A stretch of 64,000 bases of DNA from Theropithecus gelada (GCF_003255815.1 NC_037669.1:51138093-51202092), one strand, 5' to 3'; positions 10,651 to 23,042 are shown, counted from the stretch's first letter. Made by a program: numbers and translations. Notes: generated by a model from the letters alone, not told the origin.

Positions 10651-13600
10651 CGTCCTGGGGATACCTGGGCAGGGGTTTGGCATCCCATCGCCCAGCTGTG
10701 CTCACGAGCAGGTCCCCTTTCCTGTATCGCCCGGCCCTAAGGGGCCTCAGGCAGACGGGATGTCTCCAGCTGTAGCCACGCCTGGAGCTGCCGTGTGTCA
10801 CTCCCCGCCAAGCCCACATCCTACCCCAGAGGGCATGGGAGCAGGGAGGTGGCCTGCACTGGTTTGATCAAAGTAGAGCTGTGTGCAGAGGGAGTGTCAG
10901 GGCTAGGGGCGCAGAGGATGATGGGGGAACTGCCTAAAGCCACATGAGATGAGGACACGCTCCTGCTCCCCGTGCCCTGGGTCCTGATGCCCCTGACTTT
11001 CCACCCCTAGCTTGGAACACTCTGCCCTTTCATCATCCTCCTTACAATCTAGTGAAGCAAACTGCAAGCTGGGGGCTGGGGGCAGGACGGCCAGAGTAGG
11101 ACCAAGTAGAGGCTACTGGCCCCTCAAGAAGCACACACTCCTCCGCAGAAGGGGGCCCCCAGAAAGCAGGCCCTGGGTCTAACAAAGGGAGGTGGATGCT
11201 GCCTCTGCTGGAGCCGCCTGCCTCTGTTTCCATGGCAACCCCACTTCCAGGACAAAGCAAAGGCTCAGCATTCCCAGGACACGTGAGCGGGCAGAGAGAT
11301 GGCCTGGGCCTTATGGCACAGAAGGGGAAATTGAGGCCCAGAAGGGCAGCAACTTGCTGTCAGTCCCCAGGAGATGCCCTGGTTTCCCCCATCACAACAG
11401 CCATCATGCCAGAGTCTGTCTCCCAGGGGCCCCCAGATTATACTCCTCCGACTAAATATACAAAGCAATATCCACAAGTGAAAGTGCCTTGAAGACACTC
11501 ATACAAGAGGGAGGAGGCGGATGCCAGGCGTTGGGGAGGGTATTGTAGATATGGCAGTCAGGACAGGCCACTGATGAGGTGACGTCTGAGGAGAGACCTG
11601 AGAGACGGGAGGGAAGGAGATTTATGAACACTGGAGCCAACATGTGCCAGGCAGAGGAACCGCCAAGTGCAAAGGCCCCAAGGTGGGAATGGGCTCACCG
11701 AGCTGTGGACGTGGCAGAGAAAAGGGAAGGAGAGGAGGTTCAGGGGGCGGCAGTACCAGGACTCCGAGGGTCTCACAGGCCGCAGCAAGGAATGTGACTG
11801 TATCCTGGTGTGATGGAAACCATGGGGCTGGGAGCTGAGAACAGTCATTAGTCATAATGGCTCAGCCAGCTGTGAGGAGCAAGGTGGTGACAATGGAGGG
11901 TGAGGGGGTGGAGAGGAGAGGAGGCAGAGGCCACTGAGGAAGCGACTGCAGTGATGTGGGTGAGAGATGCAGGTAGTGGAAGCAGGCCGGGGCAGCAGAG
12001 GCAGGGGAAGAGGTGGGAAGGGGCGAGTGCTGAAGTGGGTGGACAGAGGGCTGTGCAAGACTCACCACTGGCTAGGAGGTGTGGGGAGGGACAGGGGCCA
12101 GGCTGTCCAGGTTTCTAACTGAGCAACTGGGTGACCAAAGACACCATCTCCTGTGTATCCGCTGATCCAACTGGCCTTGCACCTCCTCCCACCCCCAGTT
12201 CTTTCCGCTACAACCCCTGGACTCAGATCGCTGCCAGCAAACCCACTAAAACCACCTCTCCCCTTACCTCCTGCCCCTGGAGCCCCAGCCAGCGTTTAGG
12301 GCCCCCGCTAAGGAGGCGCTCTTTCAAGCCCCAGGCCTGGAGAGACGGTGTGCAAAGGATGGCCCAGCAAAGACCATGTGCACTGGTACTGGCAAGGGGA
12401 GCTCCCCAAAAGAAAATGGGGGACACTGCAGGCGGGCACATTAGCTGAGGTCCTGTGGACATGTGCTATCCTAGAGCCCCAAAGGGTGGCTACTAAGGCA
12501 ATGCCATTTACAGTTGCGGAAACAGGCCCCAGGAGGCAAGATGTCCCAGCCAGCCGATGTCTCTCAGCTGGACAAAGACGCTAGCAGTATTCACTTGGGA
12601 CCTAATCTGCAGTGGCCTTCTGCCAACCCCCAACCCCGGCCCACCCCACACCCCAGCCAGCTCCCAGCCCTCAGGCTTTGCTGGGCCCCCTGCAGGGATG
12701 GCTAAGCACCAGACCGAGGGCGTGGGCCTGGTGACCAGGTCTGGGGGTGGGAACATCGGCATAAATCCTGACCCAGCTGACAGTGCCCCAGGGCAGACAC
12801 AGAAGTCCTACTGTCACCTTCCTGTCCCCACCCTTCCTGGCATGTTTCACAGGGTCAGCGGTGCTGGGTGGAGAGGACAAGCACATAAACCTTGGCCCCA
12901 GCCAGGTCAGCCTTGAGCTTCCGACCTGATAAATGGAGAAGAGGACGAGGCCTGGCCCTGCACTGACCTTTAGGGCCAAGAAAGAGTGAGTCACAGAGGA
13001 CCAAGCTGCAGAGGGGATATCCAGGGGCCTGAGTGGAAGCCACAGCCAAGCCCCATCCAGGATCATGCAGAGAGGGACCTGGGTAGCAGCTACCTCAGGT
13101 GCTGGGGTGGGGTGTCCAGCTCACAGGCCCAGCCTAGGCCTCCTAACCCCAAATGCAGCCGCCACCACCCCCAGCCTGCTCCTGCCTTCAACTCTGGCTC
13201 CAGCCTGGACATTGGACAAACTCTGATTGCTACCTGAGCAGCTGGAAAGGACCCAGGCCTTCTCTCAAGCAGTTCATGAGGACGGGGGGCAGGTGGAGTG
13301 TGCACACACACATTTGCTTATTCATTCAAGATGCATTTGTTAGCGCCTGCTTTATGCACGCCTGGTGCTAGGTGCTGGGGACTCGGATCATGTTTAGCTG
13401 CATCAGTCCTCAGAAGGGCTACCTGCAGGGATGTGTGAGGGCAGTGGGGGCACACAGCAGGGAGAGGCCAGTTCTGTGTGGGGTGCTCAGAGCTGAGCAT
13501 TGCAGGATGCGTAGGAGTTTGCCAGGCACTCTAAGCAAAAGGTACAGAATGGGCAGAGGCATGGAGATGAGAAGGGTCTTGGAGGGTGCTAGGAAGGGCT

Positions 13601-14160
13601 GGTGGCCAGGGTGACTGGAGTGCAGGGAGTGGACAGGGAGTGCCCTGAAGCAGGGCACGGACCAGAATGTCCGGCCATGGAACTGGGACTTTATGCCATG
13701 ACAATGGGGAGTCATGGTGGGGTTCACACAGGGGAGAGGCCAAAAGCTTAGTGTCCTCTCTGCTAGCTCAGCCCCAGACATCTTCCTGTCACCTCCTGAC
13801 ACAGCAGATAAGGACAGCAAGGCTCAGAAAGGTCAGGTTTCCTGTCCCACCCCCATCCTCAGCCCCTCATCACCCATGGCTGGACTCCCTGTGTGGCCTG
13901 GGCCAAATATTCAGCTCCTCTGGGCCTCAGTTTCTGTGTCTGTAAAATGGGGATGATCATGGAAGGGAGGATGAGTTTAGTGAGGTAAGAAGGCTACACA
14001 TGTAGCCCACCTGTCTTCCTCAGAGGAGGCAAGACAGACTGGTTCTGGACCATTTGCTACTCCAGGAAATGGCTGGACAAGGTCTCTCTGAGGGCTGGAA
14101 TGACCAGGCTGAACACAGGGCTGTAGGTCAGGCATCTGCTAGAACCCAGGCACTGGAGAT
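10651..14160. other. Intergenic stretch, no gene seen
   Basis: The composition is mixed, with a G+A-rich interval at about 11880-12060 and a MIR/L2-type fragment near 13310-13390 (ttcattcaagatgcatttgt). No frame shows a domain or conserved-looking codon use. Confidence 0.6.
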
Positions 14161-14169
14161 CAGAATGCC

Positions 14170-14170
14170 C

Positions 14171-14203
<33 letters not shown>

Positions 14204-14204
14204 C
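14170..14204 (+). repeat. (CA)n microsatellite
   Basis: An almost pure run of about 16 CA units. Confidence 0.95.
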
Positions 14205-14503
14205 CAGGACAGTGACAGACACCACCTCCCCACCTCAGATGCAGTCCACCGGGTTCCCCCATACTCACAGCTACGTGCCTACAGAGATGCAAACTCACAC
14301 ACAGCTCCTGGTGTCCTGCAGGCCTCGAGGTAGCCCTGGTCCCAGTGTGCTAGGGGCAGTCCCACCTCATATCCACTGCCCTGGCCTAATTAGCAGTGCC
14401 CCTTTCTTACTCATGTCCATGTCTACAATAAACTATCTAATCAACCACTACATAGCGGACACACTGGTGTTGCCTTTCCTCTCCAGAGAGGTTCCCAACC
14501 ATG

Positions 14504-14624
14504 CATATGTGTGTGTGCACACGTGTGTGTACATGCAAGTGTGCGTGTGCACGTGTTCATGTGCATGTCTGCGTGCATGTGTGTCTGCTTGTGTGCATGT
14601 TAGTGTGTGTGCGTGTGTGAGTGT
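14504..14624 (+). repeat. Alternating purine-pyrimidine GT/CA tract
   Basis: About 120 bases of interrupted gtgtgtgcacacgtgtgtgt type sequence, with both GT and GCAC units. It is largely alternating purine/pyrimidine and could adopt Z-DNA. The frames on both strands are low-complexity products. Confidence 0.85.
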
Positions 14625-15030
14625 CAGAGACGCCTTTGGCAGTCTGGGCAAGCCTGTAGGCTCTTAAATGCCAATTTGATTTAAATTATAGTTATCAAAA
14701 TACTAAAAGGGGTCTGTGACATGGCACTATGTGGGCTCCCTTCTTAACCCAGTGAATGACACGGTCTAGCAGCGCGTCTAATACCCGCTGTAATTTCAAA
14801 GTACTAAGGCAGGAAAGTGAGATTGCGCCATTTCTGAAATGAGTAGTGCTACTGTAGCTCATTGCGTTCATAATTAAAGGACATGCTATGTTCCAATTAG
14901 AGTATAAAAGACGTTATTTCTGCCCATCCACGTTCACGCACCTCCCGATTTCTCTCCAGGTCCTGGAAGCTGCTGTGGGACGCGGCCCTCGTACCCGGCC
15001 ACCTGCCTCGCCGCGGCCCGGACTGGCCCA

Positions 15031-15080
15031 CACCGGCCCGCACCGGCCCGCACCGGCCCGCACCGGCCCGCACCGGTCCC
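15031..15080 (+). repeat. 10-bp GC-rich tandem repeat
   Basis: The unit caccggcccg occurs four times exactly at 15031-15070 and a fifth time with changes. It sits in a small CpG-rich block (about 14975-15165). Confidence 0.95.
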
Positions 15081-15259
15081 CACCGCGTCTCAGCTGTCGG
15101 CTCCTGCGCAGCCGTCCGCAGTTCCGCATGCCACCGCCAGGTGTCGCTGCACACACGCCGTGGCCCAGAGACTCCTCTGCAATCCGCTCCGCGAGGCTCT
15201 AGGGGCACCCAGGGTCCTGTTGCCCGCAGCCCGCAACTTATCTGTGCACGGAGCACCCT

Positions 15260-15560
15260 CTCGCTGCACTATGAACTTACGCTGCTCCCCCAACACCTCA
15301 CTCTTTGGTGCCTTTGAGCATGCTGCCTGCAGTGCCTTCCCTGATCTCCAGCTGGGTAATTCCTGCTGCACGTCAAAACCCACTGGAGGCAACACCTCCT
15401 CCAGGAAGCCTTCCGTGATGCCACTATAGTGGCCCCTCTTGAGTTTCCACAGCCCCCTGTGGCTACCTCATCATTGCAGTGACTGTCAGCATGGTTGTGT
15501 CTGTTTCTGTGTCTGACTCCCCACTAGAATGTGAGCTTTGGGAGTATGGGGAGGGCCACA
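15260..15560 (+). repeat. L2 LINE 3' region fragment
   Basis: Text such as ctccaggaagccttccgtga and ctccccactagaatgtgagc tttgggagt is the familiar L2 3'-region pattern. Confidence 0.7.
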
Positions 15561-15584
15561 CAGTGGGCTGTTCCGTTTTGTTTT

Positions 15585-16640
15585 TTTAAGTAGACTTAAT
15601 TTTTTAGAACAGTTTTAGGTTCACAGGAAAATTGAGCAGAAAGTACAGAGAGTTCCCATACACCCCCTGCCCCTACACGTGCACAACCTCCCCTCTATCA
15701 ACATCCCCAGCAGAGGAGTGCATGAGGGACCTGCACTGCCACATCAGCGTCACCCACAGCCCATGGTTTAAGTGAGGGCTCATTCTTGGAGCTGTACATT
15801 CCATGTGTTTGGACAAATGTACAACGACCCTTATCCACCATTATTGTATCACATAGAATAGTGTCACCGTCCTAAAAATTATCTATGCTCCACCTGTAAT
15901 CCCCTGTGCTCCCTTCCCCCTAACCCCTGGCAACCACAGATCTTTTTACTGTTCCCATAGTTTTGCCTTTTCCAGACTGTCGTATAGTTGGAATCATAGA
16001 GTGTGCAGCCTTTTCAGATTGGCTTCAGATTGGCTGGGCCACATGGCAAAACCTTGCCTCTACAAAAAAAATACAAAAATTAGTTGGGGGTGGTGGTGCA
16101 TGCCTGTAGTCTGAGCTACTTGAGAGGCTGAGGTGAGAGAATCACCTGAGCCTGGTAGGTTGAGGCTGCAGTGAGCCATGATTACTTCACTGCACTCCAG
16201 CCTGGGTGACGGAGAAAGACCCCATCTTAAAAAAAAAACAGCCAAAATGTTTTCCAAAGTGGCTGTGCCATTTTGCATTCCCACCAGCAATGAATGTGAG
16301 TTCCTGTTGCTCCACATCCTCGCCAGCATTTGGCGTGTTGGTGCTTTGCATATGAGCCACTCCAGTAGGTGTGTGGCAGTATCTCACGGTTGGTTTAATT
16401 TGCAGTTCCTTAATGACATATGATGTGGAGCATCTTTCACATGCTTATTTGCCATCTGTGTATCTTCTTGAACGAGGTGTCTGTTTAGATCTTCTGCCTG
16501 CTTTTTAATTGGGTTGTTTTCCTATTGTGGAGTGTTAAGAGTTATTTGTAGATTCTGGATAATAGTCATTTATCAGCTATGTCCTTTGCAAATATTTTCT
16601 CCCAGTCTGTGGCTTTTCTTCTCATTCTCCTGAGCAATGA
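15585..16640 (+). repeat. Old L1 (L1M-type) fragment interrupted by an Alu
   Basis: Both flanks of the Alu resemble old L1 3' sequence: agttttaggttcacagg through tatccaccattattgtatca on one side, and ccaaagtggctgtgccattt through tattttctcccagtctgtgg on the other. The two halves read as one element split by the Alu at 16031-16240. Confidence 0.7.
16031..16240 (+). repeat. Alu SINE, 5'-truncated (old type)
   Basis: The fragment starts in the left-arm end (catggcaaaaccttgcctct), keeps the right arm (cactgcactccagcctgg) and ends in an A run. Many changes from younger Alus suggest AluJ. Confidence 0.85.
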
Positions 16641-17654
16641 GGTTTCCCTCGCAGAGTTGAATCCCTGTGTGGCCCTAAGCACGTTATACACTCTCTCTGA
16701 ACCTCAGTATCCACCTCTGTAGCTGGGGCTGGGAGCCCTCCCTCCAGGTTGTAGTGGGAACAGGATCTGAGCAACGCAGAGCCTGCCAGCACAGGGCCTG
16801 GAACACGGCAAGGGCTGCCGGTAGATGCTGGTGGAACTGGGTCACCTCCATTCTCTTGGGGGTGCATTTTGCCCACAGTTCCATCATTAAAGCCCCTAGC
16901 TATCAACAATGGTTCCATCCATGGCAGAGCAGGCCAGGCCAGCCCAGCCCACAAATCTGTTTGCAGGAAGATTCCTGTGGGTGGGAATCCCTTGATCTCA
17001 GGAAGGGGTCAGAGGAGCAGACCCCAGGGAGACCTTGGGGTCATGGACAGACCTGCTGTTCAAGGGAGGGGTGGCCACTCTGCCCAAATTCCCTCAAGGA
17101 CCACCCCTCACTCAGCATCCTATCCTCTCCCCACTTGGTCCCCACAGACCTCTGGCCTCTGCTCCCACCACACCCTTCCCTCCAGCCACACTGGCCGTGG
17201 GAAAGCCTTGCAGCCCTCCCTGCAGTCAGAAACACCTTTCCCCCATGCCACTTGTCCAAATCCACCCCTCCATTAGTTGCAGGCAGAGCGGCCAGGCTGG
17301 GGCTGCAGCCACGAGGGGGCACTGTTGCCCCGCAGCTGCGTCAGAACTCATCCACAAAGCTGGACCAGGCGCTTCTGTCCCACCAGCTTGCGGAGCAGCA
17401 GGCGAGGAGAATGCCTGTCTCATAAAGTCGTGGAAACTAAACCAGGGGAATGTCAGTGGTCCCATCCCACACCCAGGATCTGCTGGGGCCGCTCTCACAC
17501 CTCCTGCGATGGGTGCTCACTGCCTCCAGCCAGGCTGCCCGGCCCTTCACGGGAAAAGCTCTACCTGGAGAAAGGGCTTTGCAATGGTCCCAGTCTATTT
17601 TGCAGAAGCCATAAGGTCCTGTGGGGCCACAGGGTCTTCCAAATGAAAAACGCT

Positions 17655-17816
17655 TATACCTGATGTAAATGACGAGTTGATGGGTGCTGACGAGTTGATG
17701 GGTACAGCACACCAACATGGCACAAGTATACATATGTAACAAACCTGCACGTTATGCACATGTACCCTAGAACTTAAAGTATAATAATAATAATAAATTT
17801 AAAAAAAAAAAAGAAA
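17655..17816 (+). mobile_element. Short L1 3' end with perfect target-site duplication
   Basis: The body carries the primate L1 3'-UTR end (acaccaacatggcacaagta, ataataataataa tail). It is flanked by identical gaaaaacgct at 17645-17654 and 17817-17826. An 18-bp segment beginning gacgagttgatgggt is tandemly duplicated inside. It is a severely 5'-truncated target-primed insertion, non-coding and non-autonomous. Confidence 0.93.
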
Positions 17817-18771
17817 GAAAAACGCTGAGAAGAACAGATTTACCTTGGGAACCATAAGAAAGAAGCAGCTTGGGGTTTCCAGAGAAGCCCAAAACCTAAA
17901 AGTGCACGTGAAATTCCTCAGTGTTGACATGTTGGCTCAAAACTTTTCTAAATATTGTGCCCAAGCCAAGCAATGACCCACTTGAGCCTACAGCCCACAG
18001 GATGGGATGCTGGTTTTGGGTGTAGCTCAGTGACTCAGAGAAAGCAGAACCCTTAGCACACGTGTGCAGCACGGCTGGCAGGCAAGCGCGGCACGCCCCT
18101 CCACTTGGCACATATCAGGAAGTGGGCTGATGGACAGGGAGGCACAGGTTTTCTGGAGGGCAGCCTGATAAAATGGGGTCAAGACTGTAGCACAGACACC
18201 CATGATCAGCAGCTCGCTCCTTGGTTGCGTGTCCAGGGAAGTCCACAAATGGGCCCCCTTCTCTGCAGCAGTTTGCGGGGTGGGTACCTGGGAGCAGCCT
18301 GGACACATGATCCCAGGGGAAGTGTGGGGTGCCCCTCAGAGGACTCCGGAGCAGGCGCCAGCAACAGACAAGACATGTGGCAACAGCAAGGAACACTTAA
18401 CACTGCTGACTACACAATCAGGGAGCCAGTGGCATCTGTAACACCACGCTGCGGAGCAACTGCAAATATGTGCACCAAGGAGCGCACTGCAGCAGGTGAG
18501 AAGGAAGAGAAATCCACGGTGGAGAGACCCAACCAGCACGACCTCAGCCAGGCGGGCAACGCCAGCGTCACAGGGGATGTGCCATGTTGACAGCAGCTGC
18601 CCTCCCCATTGGATGGGCTGATCAGGGCACTTTACCTCTGTGATCTTCCTCCCCAGACCCACAATCCCAGTCTAATCATGAGAAAAGCGTCAGACAAAGC
18701 CCAGTAGCGGGCATCCTACAATGTACCTGGCCAGTCCGCCTCAACTGTCAAAATCGTCAAAACCAAGGTAC

Positions 18772-18895
18772 ATGCACGGCGGCATGTATCTGTAGTCCCA
18801 GCACTTTGGGAGGCTAAAGTGAGAAGACTGCTTGAGACCAGGAGTTCAAGACCAGCCTGGGCAACAGAGAGAGGCCCCCATCTCAAAACAAAAGC
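18772..18895 (+). repeat. Single Alu-type monomer
   Basis: One left-arm-like unit (gtagtcccagcactttggga through aagaccagcctgggcaacag) goes straight into atctcaaaacaaaa. It looks like a free left monomer or a truncated Alu. Confidence 0.8.
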
Positions 18896-18954
18896 AAAAT
18901 CCCAGAGCTAGTCTAAGAAACCATAATGTGTATCCCAGAGGAGGTCCTGGGACC

Positions 18955-19170
18955 GAAAAAAGGACATTAAATAAAAGCAAAGGAAAGCTAAATAAAGGAT
19001 GGACTTTAGTTAAGAACATATCAATATTGATTGACACCTCACTGTGCACATATAGTAATGTAAGGTGTTAACAGTAGAGGGAATTGGGTGGGGGACTACT
19101 CAGAATTATCTTTGCACCTTTTCTAGAAATCAAAAACTAATCTAAAACTAAAACTTTATTTTAAAAAATA
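18955..19170 (+). repeat. Old L1 3'-end fragment
   Basis: aataaaggatggactttagt, atgtaaggtgttaacagtag and tttgcaccttttctagaaat resemble a common old L1 3' terminus, followed by an A-rich end. Confidence 0.55.
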
Positions 19171-20489
19171 CATGCCCACCACACCACAGTACCCATTTTC
19201 TAAACCAATTTTCAGCACAGAGATACACAATGAAGGTGTTAGGATGGAGGCCTGGGGGGCAGGGATGGGGATATTGACACAGCCCCCAGGGACAGTGGTG
19301 TGGGTGAGTGCCAGCCCTCACCCCCTAGCTCTCCAAAACCAGCCCAACAGGAAGGCCAGGGGCCCCAGGCACTCCCCACATGCCCTCTGCATGCCCCGAT
19401 GGTGGGGCAGTCGCACAGACCCACCCATCATGGTGTGCCCATCTCTAGCTGGTCCCAGGCTGGCCATGCCCAGAGAGGACAGGCAGGCTGACCCAGGTGT
19501 GGGCCCCACAGGCAGCAGGAAGGCCCTGGCAGGGGAGGCCAGCAGGTAAACTGGGTGCTGCCCTGACCGTGTGGGACTAACACATGTGAGTATGTCTGGG
19601 GCCTGGGGGCCTGTGCTCCATTCCACACACCCCTCCTCAGGGCCATGAGAGCAGAACAAATGTGGGGGGCCAGAAATCATGAACATGGGTGTGAATGTCG
19701 CTGCTGTAGCTGAGATGGGTCCACCAGGCTCGTCCAGTCTGAGATGGGTGAGTCACCATCTTGTCCCTGAGATAAAAGAGGGTCCCAGACATGAGATGCA
19801 GCCCAAGTGATAAGACTGGCATCCCAGGACCCCACACCACAGCGTCCCAATATCCCCAGAGGGATCAGCTCCAGCATGGCCTCCCTTGTCATCCGTTCTC
19901 CAGACTACAGCCACAGCGGTGTGGGGAAACGCAGATCCAAGGCTGTCACCACTGCCTGTGCTTCAGCTGCTCCCAATGCTCTGGGGATCTGCTCAGAGCC
20001 CTGGTGGAGGCTTGTGGTGGCTTGCTGACCCTGCCTCACCCCACCCCCTCCACCCTCATCCCTCATCCAGTCCTTCCAGGCAGATCAGGCTTCTCCACTT
20101 CAGAAGCTTTGCACATGCTCTTCCCTTGGGCTGGCATGCCCTTCCCTGCTTTTCACTGCATCCAGCTGGACATTTTTTATTATGTTCAACAGAAAATTCA
20201 CAATCAGGTCTTCAGCCTGCCACTCAGCTCTGCCTGCCCTTCCCTTCAGGAGACAGGTGCCACTTTGTGAGCTGCCACAGGCCGTCTGCCTTCCACTTAG
20301 CTGCCAACCTCCTACTCACAGCTCAGACTCTCTCATCCCCCTGCAGGGCAGTGCAACTCAGCAGTCCAATTCCTCTATCTTTGTAGTCATCATTCCCTCA
20401 AATTTTTCCCATGCCTGCATCAGCATTCCCAGCCACAGCATTCCCTCTACCAGCATTCCCTGTGAGTATTCCTGGGCCACCACTGGTGC

Positions 20490-20976
20490 CATCTTTAGCT
20501 ATTGTGCTGCCACCTTGTGCTGGGGAATATCTGTGCCCCAATCACCAATGACCTCCAGTAAAAACTCTGGATACCAAAGGCTCAAATAAACGTCCTTGGT
20601 TGTTTATCTTCTTTGTGTATTATCATTCCTCATGTCTGGGAGGAGGTCACGCCATCTGGGACAACCAGAAACTCCACGTTTGGACCCTTCCTGGACTCTG
20701 CTCTCTGTGTCTCTCCCTTGGCTGGCTTGGATCTGTATGCTTTCACTATAATAAAATTGTAATAAGTATACCACTTTCCTGAGCGCTATACTTTTCTCTG
20801 AGTCATTCAAGTGAATTATTGTACCTTTAGGGTGGTTATGGGGACCTCTGACTATATCACCAATTGGTCTGAAGGGAGGGTGATCCTGGAAACATCAGTC
20901 TCGGCTGGTGCCTGAAGAGAGGGCAGTCTGGTGGGGACTGCTTCCTTCAACTCCATCATTTGCTGAACTCCTTACA
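20490..20976 (+). repeat. 5' LTR of the decayed provirus (start approximate)
   Basis: It contains ctttcactataataaaattg (a possible polyadenylation signal region) and ends in ca just before the primer binding site. The start is set by where similarity to the other LTR fades. A short agcattcc-rich stretch lies just upstream at 20420-20463. Confidence 0.6.
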
Positions 20977-20978
20977 GT

Positions 20979-20995
20979 TGGTGTCAGAACTGGGG
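20979..20995 (+). other. Retroviral primer binding site candidate
   Basis: tggtgtcagaactgggg follows two bases after the proposed LTR end. It resembles the leucine-tRNA-type site tggtgtcagaagtggg recalled from ERVL elements, with one changed base. Confidence 0.55.
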
Positions 20996-22408
20996 CTTTC
21001 TAGACCAACCCTGACTCACTGGAACATGTGGTTTGGGAAGAGTAAAAGGGTAGGAGCTGAGGAAACTTTCATTCCTGGTGGTGGCTGTGCTGCAATCAAA
21101 TTTTTTGTCTTTTTGGTTTTTTTCAAATACACTTGCAAGTAGAACCAATACAATCAATTTTTTAAGGTAAAAGTTACCAATGGAATTTAGAAATGAGAGA
21201 TCCAACTCCTAAGCAGTTGGCTCACTAGAGTATAAGGAAATGCAAAGAAACAACAAAAAGGGAAAATGTGAAATCCCTTGGTTGTTGTTATCTGCAGTGG
21301 TTAAAAGGTAAGTAAGGGTAAGTGTGGGAGGGGACCGTGGTGCCGAGCCAAGGTTCTGGTCAGCCTGGACCACAGCCTCTAGCCTGAGGCCCTACCCAAG
21401 GGATGTGTGGGGTAGATTCCGATGCTGGGCTAGGGTCCAGTCAGTTGACCCAAGGTGTGGCTACTGGCCTCAGAGTCTCCTCCAAAGGGAAAGGGTGCCG
21501 AGACAACAGATAGTAAAGGTTTTCATAAGAGCATGGACAAAACAAAGGTAGGACCGAGGAGACAGTCAAGGGACTCATCCCAGCAGGGTGGAAGCTTTTA
21601 AGCAGGTGTTAAGAAATACGATGAATAAAGTGGATATTGATGGGGACGAAACAACGGTCTCAATGCAGCATTCACAGAAGCTGGATGGACCCTGCCCGCC
21701 GCCCAGTGTGAAAAGGCCCTGCAAAAATCTGCTTTATTCATTCTAGTTCGGAGGATTTTTAAAACCTGAGAGGCCTAAAATGACAGTGAGAATTCTGATC
21801 TCGAGTTGCCTGAGGCGGTGGTCTCACAATCTAACCAGGAGAAAGCCTGAGTCCTTTGGCCCACCCCCTAGCTGGGGACCCAAAGCCGTACACACACGGG
21901 TGGGTAAAATGGCCTGGGGAGGAGAACAGACTCCGTCTATGGGAGCCCCTGCTCTGTGATTCCAGACCCTGTCAGTGAAGCCCAAATGGAGCTCTCGGTC
22001 AATGGGGAGCATTTAGAAATGTGATGGTTGATGGAATTAAGGTGGATACTTAGGTGAAAACTGGAATGTTAGAACAAACTCTCTGTGAGGTGGCTGCACC
22101 TGCTTTATCAGAGCATATGCTGGGGATGGAGATGGTCTGGCTGGGGAATGCTTCTCCCACCGATTGCTGTAAAATAGAAGGCAGGTAAACCTGCCCTTCT
22201 GGCAATAGTGATTGAGGACCAGCATCTGGTCAGCTGATTCAGACTTTGAAGGGTACACACTCCACATCCAGGAATATTGCAACTCCTTCCCATAAAACTA
22301 CCCCCAAAAGCCCTGGAGTCCCTACACAGATGGGGCTTTCTGGCAAAGCCTGTTAGTGCCGCCCAGGGGTGACCGCCGGGATTTGGGACTAGAAAATTTT
22401 CATCTGAG

Positions 22409-22653
22409 GGCCACGCGCGATGGCTCACGCCTGTAATCCCAGCGCTTTGGGAGGCTGAGGCGGGTGGATCACGAGGTCAGGAGATCAAGACCATCCTGGC
22501 TAACACCGTGAAACTCCGCCTCTACTAAAAATACAAAAAATTAGCCGGGCGAGGTGGGGGGCGCCTGTAGTCCAGGCTACTCGGGAGGCTGAGGCAGGAG
22601 AATGGCGTGAACCCGGGAGGCGGAGCTTGCAGTGAGCTGAGATCCGGCCACTG
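22409..22653 (+). repeat. AluY-type SINE lacking its 3' end
   Basis: It begins ggccacgcgcgatggctcac and reaches gagatccggccactg, then stops abruptly at an inverted Alu. The ccggccactg variant with cgggcgaggtgg is what I recall from Old World monkey AluY copies. Confidence 0.92.
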
Positions 22654-22869
22654 CTCAGCTCACTGCAACCTCCGCCTCTTGGACTCAAGCCATCCTCCCA
22701 CCTCAGCCTCCCAAGTACCTGCGACTACCGGCATGTGCCACCATACTTGGCTAATTTTTGCATTTTTCGTAGAAATCGGTTTTTGCCATGTTGTCCGGGC
22801 TGGTCTCAAACTCCTGAGTTCAGGCGATCCACCCGACTTGGTTACAGGTGTGAGCCATCATGCCTGGCC
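22654..22869 (-). repeat. Alu SINE, inverted, lacking its 3' end
   Basis: It reads ctcagctcactgcaacctcc through atgcctggcccc in antisense. The poly-T and neighbouring right-arm bases are missing at the junction with the plus-strand Alu. About 18 bases near the other end (cctcccaaagtgctggga in most copies) are also deleted. Confidence 0.9.
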
Positions 22870-23042
22870 CCAGAGTTTCTTAATACAATGGAAATGCTTT
22901 GTGCAGGAATGTGCTGCCTGGGGATGCAAAGAGGTACTTGGCGTACTCACGAGCAGGCAGGCTTTCCCCTAGGGCCAACTTTGGAAGCACCCGAGGAGCT
23001 GGCAGATCCTACTGTCACTTGGCTGATGCTCTGTGAGAGCTC

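Noticed and set aside
10043..10867. A 274-codon plus-strand frame in the CpG island
   Set aside because: High GC suppresses stops. The opposite strand is open too (157 codons), the peptide is low-complexity, and no family is recognisable.
22607..22972. Frames of 85-123 codons in Alu sequences here and at 24809, 53201 and 58995
   Set aside because: These are the well-known translations of Alu elements, not genes.
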